From: Deltaproteobacteria bacterium
GTDB lineage: Bacteria > Desulfobacterota > Syntrophia > Syntrophales > UBA2210
Assembly: GCA_011056825.1 (NCBI GenBank)
Contig: DSBH01000045.1
Location: forward strand, 1 to 10,264
Direction of reading: 5' to 3'
DNA length: 10,264 nucleotides
In this document: one piece after another, positions 6,466 through 10,264 of the stretch
Numbering within the stretch: position 1 is the stretch's first letter
Layout of the letters: every line of letters starts with the position of its first letter
Notes under the pieces: model-generated
What the model was told of the DNA's origin: nothing
Seen by the model: the letters and a program-made list of their open reading frames with translations, nothing else
Databases searched by the model: none
Translations under genes and position numbers: made by a program

Positions 6466-7557
6466 ATGAGCTTGAAAAATATTTTTGCCACCCGCTGGGG
6501 GATTGTCGGTGTCGGGATCGTGATCGGCATACTTGCCGCCCTCCTGCAGAAGTGGGGAAACCCGGGGAATATGGGGATCTGTGTCGCCTGTTTCGAGCGG
6601 GACATCGCGGGCGCTCTGGGGCTGCACCGTGCCGCGGTTGTACAGTACATTCGCCCCGAGATCATCGGCTTCGTCCTGGGATCGCTCGGCGCGGCCTATC
6701 TCTTCAGGGAGTTTCGCCCCCGCGTCGGTTCCGCCCCCATCGTCCGGTTTGTGCTGGGCGTTTTCGCGATGATCGGTGCGCTCGTTTTTCTTGGGTGCCC
6801 CTGGCGTGCCGTGTTGCGACTTGCCGGAGGCGACGGGAATGCTATCCTTGGTCTCCTGGGGCTGATATTCGGGATCTGGATCGCGACACTCTTTCTGAGA
6901 AAGGGATACAATCTGGGACGGACCCAACCGACCCACAAAGCGGCAGGATGGATGATGCCCCTGATCATGCTCAGCCTCCTGGCGCTCCTGATAGTCTTTC
7001 CCCAGGTTGAGGGACAGGACAGGAGCGGCGTCCTCTTTTACAGTCTGAAAGGCCCTGGCGCCATGCACGCGCCCCTCCTGATCTCCCTGGGGGTCGGTCT
7101 CGCCGTCGGCTTTCTCGCCCAGCGGAGCCGTTTCTGCACCATGGGGGCGATCCGCGACTTTGTTCTCTTTCGACAGACCCACCTCCTTTCCGGGTTCATC
7201 GCCCTTGTCGCCGCGGCCTTTGTCACCAATCTGGTCGTCGGGCAGTTCCACCCGGGGTTCGAGGGTCAACCGGTCGCCCACACCATGCATGTCTGGAACT
7301 TCGCGGGGATGATGCTGGCCGGTCTGGCCTTCGCCCTCGCCGGCGGGTGTCCCGGTCGGCAGCTTTTCCTGTCGGGAGAGGGTGACGGCGATGCCGCCGT
7401 CTTCGTGCTGGGGATGATCGTCGGGGCGGGGATCTCCCATAATTTCGGTCTGGCCAGCTCCCCGGCGGGAGTCGGTCCTTATGGCATCGCGGCCGTGATT
7501 ATCGGCGTGATTGTATGTCTGTTTATCGGGTTTACGATGAGTAAACGAATTGCATGA
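6466..7557 (+). CDS. yedE: YedE-family putative selenium/sulfur transporter
   Basis: A 363-aa integral membrane protein of the YeeE/YedE family, about ten hydrophobic segments by eye (first ~13-28, last ~340-358). It has two half-repeats, each with paired cysteine motifs: GICVACFERDIAGALGLH (C39, C42) and GCPWR (C111) in the first; SRFCTMGAIRD (C224) and GGCPGRQL (C295) in the second. Such cysteines are the functional hallmark of the thiosulfate-importing relatives. Members located beside selD and yedF are annotated as selenium transporters on genomic context, which applies here; no substrate can be read directly. GGAAAGGG precedes the ATG. TTGATT (6417-6422) and AATAAT (6439-6444) form a weak possible promoter in the 129-bp gap before it. 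yedF follows after 10 bp. Confidence 0.9.
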   Translation: MSLKNIFATRWGIVGVGIVIGILAALLQKWGNPGNMGICVACFERDIAGALGLHRAAVVQYIRPEIIGFVLGSLGAAYLFREFRPRVGSAPIVRFVLGVFAMIGALVFLGCPWRAVLRLAGGDGNAILGLLGLIFGIWIATLFLRKGYNLGRTQPTHKAAGWMMPLIMLSLLALLIVFPQVEGQDRSGVLFYSLKGPGAMHAPLLISLGVGLAVGFLAQRSRFCTMGAIRDFVLFRQTHLLSGFIALVAAAFVTNLVVGQFHPGFEGQPVAHTMHVWNFAGMMLAGLAFALAGGCPGRQLFLSGEGDGDAAVFVLGMIVGAGISHNFGLASSPAGVGPYGIAAVIIGVIVCLFIGFTMSKRIA

Positions 7558-7567
7558 GGAGCGAGAT

Positions 7568-7783
7568 ATGAGCACACAGGTTGATGCACGAGGTTTGTCC
7601 TGTCCCCAGCCGGTCTTGATGACGATCGATGCGATCAAGGCTGAAAAGAAGGGCGAAATCGAGGTGATGGTGGATACGGAAACATCGAAAGAGAATGTTT
7701 CCCGGGCTGCCGAAAATAAGGGTTGGGACGTGACGGATGTCGCCGAAGTGGACGGCGTCTTTCGGATCACGATCAGGAAGTGA
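7568..7783 (+). CDS. yedF: TusA-like sulfur/selenium carrier (YedF-type, single domain)
   Basis: A 71-aa TusA/SirA-fold protein. The signature DARGLSCPQPVLMT (residues 6-19) gives the CPxP motif with C12, the residue that carries persulfide or selenopersulfide in this family. The rest, ending in a DGVFRITIRK strand, completes the two-layer fold. The selenium-metabolism YedF described in other anaerobes usually has a second C-terminal domain; here the protein stops after the TusA part and a DUF3343 protein follows 5 bp later. GAGGAG lies 5 bp before the ATG. An ATG at 7550 is in frame but overlaps the yedE end and lacks this ribosome site. Likely role: passing selenium (or sulfur) from the transporter or a thiol pool toward SelD, inferred from context. 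Confidence 0.88.
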   Translation: MSTQVDARGLSCPQPVLMTIDAIKAEKKGEIEVMVDTETSKENVSRAAENKGWDVTDVAEVDGVFRITIRK

Positions 7784-7788
7784 TAAAC

Positions 7789-8346
7789 GTGTCTATTCTG
7801 GGATTTTTCAAAGAAAAGCAGAAACGGAGTTCGCCGGAAGGCGACGGAAACGCCGATCGCGGGATCATGGTTTTCGAACATACCGGAGAAGTGATTCAAG
7901 CGGAGGATATCCTGAAAAGGCAAGGCTGGGAGGCCCGCGTCATGGGGCCTCCTCCCGAGGTCAGGAGCGGCTGCGACCTGGTCATCGAGTTCCCCCTCAT
8001 TGAAGAGCTGAATATCCTCAGAGTCCTCGACGAGAGTGGGGTTGTACCCCTCCAGGTGGTTCCCGTCACGGGTCCTCTCCTGCAGCCGGTTGATCTCTTC
8101 CACGTCAAGGATTTCGGCGGGTATGTCATGGTTCGGGCGGCCAATATGAAGCTGACCATTGAAAAAGAGACGGGGATGATCGTGAATGTCTCCGGCGGGG
8201 GGTGCCCCGATGTTCCTTACCTGGCTTGCGAGATGGTGGGGAGATCTCTCGACGACGCACCTTCTCCAAGAGCGATCGGCCACACCCTGTGCGGATACGC
8301 GCTGCAACTGGCCTACGAGGAGGTACGGCGCCAATGCTTGGAATAG
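7789..8346 (+). CDS. DUF3343 (putative Se/S carrier-like) protein with C-terminal cysteine extension
   Basis: A 185-aa protein. After a short charged leader, residues ~25-85 match the DUF3343/Se-S-carrier pattern: GIMVFEHTGEVIQAEDILK, then PPPEVRSGCDLVIEF with the conserved cysteine C62. Residues ~86-185 are an extension I do not recognise; it contains VNVSGGGCPDVPYLACEM (C139, C147), GHTLCGY (C168) and C183, more thiols than expected for a structural tail. Start GTG 7789 is preferred: AGGAAG lies 8 bp upstream inside the yedF end. GTG 7780, overlapping the yedF stop, is in frame but sits directly on the ribosome site. The next gene starts within its last codons. Known families of this locus suggest a partner of YedF in moving selenium; the direct function is unproven. 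Confidence 0.82.
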   Translation: MSILGFFKEKQKRSSPEGDGNADRGIMVFEHTGEVIQAEDILKRQGWEARVMGPPPEVRSGCDLVIEFPLIEELNILRVLDESGVVPLQVVPVTGPLLQPVDLFHVKDFGGYVMVRAANMKLTIEKETGMIVNVSGGGCPDVPYLACEMVGRSLDDAPSPRAIGHTLCGYALQLAYEEVRRQCLE

Positions 8347-9194
8347 CGGGAACGATACCGATTGAAGACCTTCCCCTGCTTACGGGCGGGGTGACGATGG
8401 AAAACGGCAACATCCGCATCGACGGGAGAAACATCCCGGTTGACCGGGGAACGGCAGCCCTTATCGGCGCGGCCGTCAAGACATCGGAGGTGCTCGGCAC
8501 GCCGCCCCCATTCGGGTATGTCGTGGGGGATATCGGACGGGGCGCGGGGAGCAGAACCCTCTATAAATATCTTGTTGATACCTTCGCTGAATCGGGATTT
8601 CACACCTTCACCTTTCACTATCTGCAGCCGATCGTTCACTGGCATAACCGCCTGCAGCAGATCATTCATGGCATGGAAACGAGGCCAGTCCTGATAGCCG
8701 ACGCCGGATTCATGTACGTTGCGAAAATGAGCGGACACGCCGCGATGTATGACCTCTTCACCCCGGATATCGGAGAGCTTTCATTCCTGGCGGACGAGAC
8801 GGCGCCGCACCCCTTTTACACGCGGGGGTTCATACTTCACGACGAGAATCGGGTACCGGACCTGATCGCCCGCGCCTACGAACACAACAATGCGGCGCGC
8901 TATCTCCTGGTGAAGGGGAAGAAAGACTGTCTTGCCGGCAGAGAGGGAATACTAAGTGAAGTAGACAACCCCGTCGAAGAGGTCATGGAGGCGATCGGCG
9001 GGACTGGCGATACCCTTACCGGTATTCTTTCCGCACTTATCTATTCAGGGATGGATATTGAAGAAGCGGCGGTCGTTGCTATGAGGACCAACCGCGTTGC
9101 AGGGTCCTACGCGAGACCGACGCCCGCGACACAGATTACCGATATTATACGCCATATACCGAAGGCCCTGGAGAATACCTTATCGCTGCAATGA
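8334..9194 (+). CDS. Ribokinase-fold protein of the carbohydrate kinase / NAD(P)H-hydrate dehydratase type
   Basis: A 286-aa cytoplasmic protein resembling the C-terminal ADP/ATP-dependent NAD(P)H-hydrate dehydratase (NNRD, YjeF C-domain) and related sugar kinases. Motifs in order: PVLIADAGFMYV (central strand), DLFTPDIGELSFL (the family LTPHxGE region), YLLVKGKKDCLAG, and IGGTGDTLTGILSA with D226 as the expected catalytic base after the GTG anion hole. It lacks the YjeF N-terminal epimerase domain, and its first ~130 residues (LLTGGVTMENG, FGYVVGDIGRGAGS, FHYLQPIVHWHN) are not typical NNRD. It overlaps the DUF3343 gene by 13 bp, with AGGAGGT 8 bp upstream of the ATG, so the two are translationally linked. 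Substrate unknown: NAD(P)H-hydrate repair, or phosphorylation of a selenium-related metabolite, are both possible. Confidence 0.75.
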   Translation: MLGIAGTIPIEDLPLLTGGVTMENGNIRIDGRNIPVDRGTAALIGAAVKTSEVLGTPPPFGYVVGDIGRGAGSRTLYKYLVDTFAESGFHTFTFHYLQPIVHWHNRLQQIIHGMETRPVLIADAGFMYVAKMSGHAAMYDLFTPDIGELSFLADETAPHPFYTRGFILHDENRVPDLIARAYEHNNAARYLLVKGKKDCLAGREGILSEVDNPVEEVMEAIGGTGDTLTGILSALIYSGMDIEEAAVVAMRTNRVAGSYARPTPATQITDIIRHIPKALENTLSLQ

Positions 9195-9208
9195 CAGAAC
9201 AGGCTGAA
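9185..9208 (+). repeat. 24-nt dispersed repeat, copy B (partner at 183-206)
   Basis: It matches 183-206 at 23 of 24 positions. This copy covers the last two codons (CTG CAA) and the TGA stop of the kinase-like gene and continues 14 bp beyond. The coding overlap is so short that the repeat probably entered, or originated at, the 3' end of this gene. Confidence 0.7.
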
Positions 9209-9359
9209 TCACCGATAAACCATTCCAGGTCGAAAGGTGAACTTTTATTATATGGTTCCTTCTTGCCAGGTCCAACCTTCGACCAGGCTCTACCCCTGCG
9301 GGGCACACGAGGATGATCGGGTTAAATCAGGGCCTCAGGATGACAGGTTATTGGCCAGA

Positions 9360-9390
9360 CCGTTCGGCCTGAGCTTTGTCGAAGGCCGGG
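9360..9390 (+). repeat. CGTTCGGCCTGAGC...TCGAAGG dispersed palindromic repeat
   Basis: CGGCCT (9364-9369) and AGGCCG (9382-9387) flank a GAGCTTTGTCGA core. This resembles the widespread bacterial intergenic repeat with GTTCG-(N)-TGAGC-TTGTCGAA cores. Only one copy is in view; the family link is from memory. Confidence 0.5.
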
Positions 9391-9425
9391 TGTCGGCATT
9401 ATCTCTTGTGTATCCTTCGATTTTT

Positions 9426-9443
9426 CATATTGATGACTCGGTA
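9426..9443 (+). repeat. 18-nt dispersed repeat, copy B (partner at 454-471)
   Basis: CATATTGATGACTCGGTA matches 454-471 at 16 of 18 positions and is likewise preceded by ATTTTTC. It lies 241 bp after the start of the 24-nt repeat, versus 271 bp in the first copy. Confidence 0.5.
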
Positions 9444-9572
9444 TTTCGTTCTACAGGAAGATATTTTTGAATACTACCCAAGTATGTAAAAAAACTGGAT
9501 ACCGGCTCGTGTGCCCGTAATGGTATTGACCACTTACGGAAAAAATAAATCACGGTTTTTGGGAAAAAAGCA

Positions 9573-9600
9573 TTGACAACGATTCGGTTATGGCATAGAG
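9573..9600 (+). promoter_or_regulatory. Likely promoter of the TetR-family gene
   Basis: TTGACA at 9573-9578 is a perfect -35. The best -10 candidates are CATAGA (9594-9599, 15-bp spacer) or TAGAGA (9596-9601, 17-bp spacer), each only 3 of 6. Transcription would then begin just before or within the palindrome at 9608-9633, the expected position for repression by operator binding. Confidence 0.5.
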
Positions 9601-9607
9601 ATGCCCG

Positions 9608-9633
9608 ATTATGAGTGAACGTTCATTCATAAT
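9608..9633 (+). promoter_or_regulatory. TetR-type operator palindrome
   Basis: ATGAGTGAAC at 9611-9620 is followed immediately by its near-perfect inverse GTTCATTCAT at 9621-9630. Pairing extends three more bases on each side, so 12 of 13 pairs match; the exception is G9615/T9626. TGAATGA/TCATTCA half-sites are typical of TetR proteins controlling lipid metabolism or efflux. Its position between promoter and gene implies autoregulation. Confidence 0.8.
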
Positions 9634-9646
9634 TGGGGCGGGAGTG

Positions 9647-10246
9647 ATGGGTGAAAAAGATAAAAAGGCCGTTATTATGCAGGCGGCCCTGGAGCTCATT
9701 GTTGAACGGGGGTTTCACGGAGCGCCTGTCTCGGATATAGTCGGCAGGGCCGGTGTGGCGGCCGGAACCATTTACCAGTATTTCGAAAACAAGGACGTAC
9801 TGATCCGGGCGCTGCGCGATGAACTGGCTGAAAATATCCGTCAGGCGATTCTCGAAGGGTATCCCTCCGAAAAACCAATCCGTACGCGGTTTCTTTTCTT
9901 TGTGGAGAATCTGCTTTCCTACTTTGCGAAAAACCCACTCCATTTTCGTTACATGGAGCAATATTTTAATTCGCCCTATGGCATTTCCCTTCGTCGGGAC
10001 AAGGCGATGGAAAAACGGGATTCCGGAGACATCGTGCACGAATTGTTATCAGAAGGTATAAGCAAACGGTTTATGAAAAATCTTCCAGAAGTAGTCCTGT
10101 TTTCCCTGGCACTGGGACCCATGCTCGTCATTATTCGTGATCACGTTCTCGGGTTTATCACCCTCGACGATATGTTGATTCGCCGCATAACGGCGGCATG
10201 CTGGGACGCGGTAAAAGAAACACAACCAGCAGCGGAAGTGCCGTGA
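9647..10246 (+). CDS. TetR/AcrR-family transcriptional repressor
   Basis: A 199-aa dimeric one-component repressor. The N-terminal DNA-binding domain is clear: AVIMQAALELIVERGFHGAP, then VSDIVGRAGVAAGTIYQYFENKDVL, with the helix-turn-helix at about residues 25-46. The remaining ~140 residues are the helical ligand-binding/dimerisation domain, diverse and not informative about ligand. Start: ATG 9647, with GGGAG just upstream, leaves the palindromic operator in the untranslated leader. The ATG at 9611 is in frame but lies inside the operator, lacks a ribosome site and would add 12 residues (MSERSFIIGAGV) not expected in the family. Regulated genes may lie beyond the window; no second copy of the operator was seen inside it. 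Confidence 0.9.
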   Translation: MGEKDKKAVIMQAALELIVERGFHGAPVSDIVGRAGVAAGTIYQYFENKDVLIRALRDELAENIRQAILEGYPSEKPIRTRFLFFVENLLSYFAKNPLHFRYMEQYFNSPYGISLRRDKAMEKRDSGDIVHELLSEGISKRFMKNLPEVVLFSLALGPMLVIIRDHVLGFITLDDMLIRRITAACWDAVKETQPAAEVP

Positions 10247-10264
10247 ATAAGGTAGGGAGTTATA

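Larger units (their letters stand above)
9195..9610. other. Non-coding gap between the selenium locus and the TetR gene
   Basis: No gene is supported in this 416-bp gap. It holds a short CCCCTGCGGGG hairpin (9293-9303, no T-tract, so a poor terminator), a TTCG/GAGC-type palindromic repeat, the 18-nt dispersed repeat copy B, and the TetR promoter. A 77-codon open frame at 9237-9470 runs through these repeats and looks spurious. Confidence 0.6.

Noticed and set aside
6352..8334. 660-codon open frame on the minus strand opposite yedE, yedF and the DUF3343 gene
   Set aside because: It is antisense to three recognisable genes, has no domain-like motifs, is rich in charged and proline residues typical of a shadow frame, and has no convincing ribosome site.
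9237..9470. 77-codon open frame before the TetR gene
   Set aside because: It runs through two dispersed repeats and shows no recognisable protein features or ribosome site.

Overview
The window looks like a chromosomal segment of an anaerobic, selenium-using bacterium, most likely a Desulfobacterota (deltaproteobacterial) lineage or a close relative. This rests on a selenocysteine-containing SelD, the selD/yedE/yedF/DUF3343 selenium gene set, a DUF1858-type redox protein, a long acyl-CoA dehydrogenase of the kind common in fatty-acid-degrading anaerobes, and CT/GA-rich intergenic repeats. The taxonomic call is inference; no rRNA or other marker gene is present.

Layout. Positions 1-618 are non-coding and repeat-rich. 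They hold two C-rich/G-rich palindromic repeat pieces, three imperfect ~36-bp tandem units, and a 24-nt and an 18-nt segment that recur in the same order near 9.2-9.4 kb. An acyl-CoA dehydrogenase (+) follows and ends at a strong intrinsic terminator. Convergent to it on the minus strand are a LysR-type regulator and thrC (threonine synthase), 27 bp apart and probably co-transcribed. Divergent from lysR is a compact plus-strand selenium locus: selD, a small DUF1858 CxCC protein, a YedE-type transporter, a TusA-like YedF, a DUF3343 (Se/S carrier-like) protein and a sugar-kinase/NAD(P)H-hydrate-dehydratase-like protein. The last gene overlaps its predecessor by 13 bp. A second repeat-bearing gap leads to a TetR-family gene whose leader carries a near-perfect 26-bp palindrome.

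The most important reading is that selD does not start near 5083. It starts at about 4993 and reads through an in-frame UGA at 5044-5046, giving a GAG-Sec-ACK active site, with a SECIS-like hairpin directly after the UGA. A standard gene caller would remove the catalytic residues.

How the genes may work together (inference): YedE imports or handles a selenium or sulfur compound, and the TusA-like YedF, DUF3343 and DUF1858 proteins could carry or reduce it through their cysteines. SelD then makes selenophosphate for Sec and/or selenouridine. The divergent LysR-type protein is a candidate regulator. The role of the kinase-like protein in this locus is unknown and is the least explained component.
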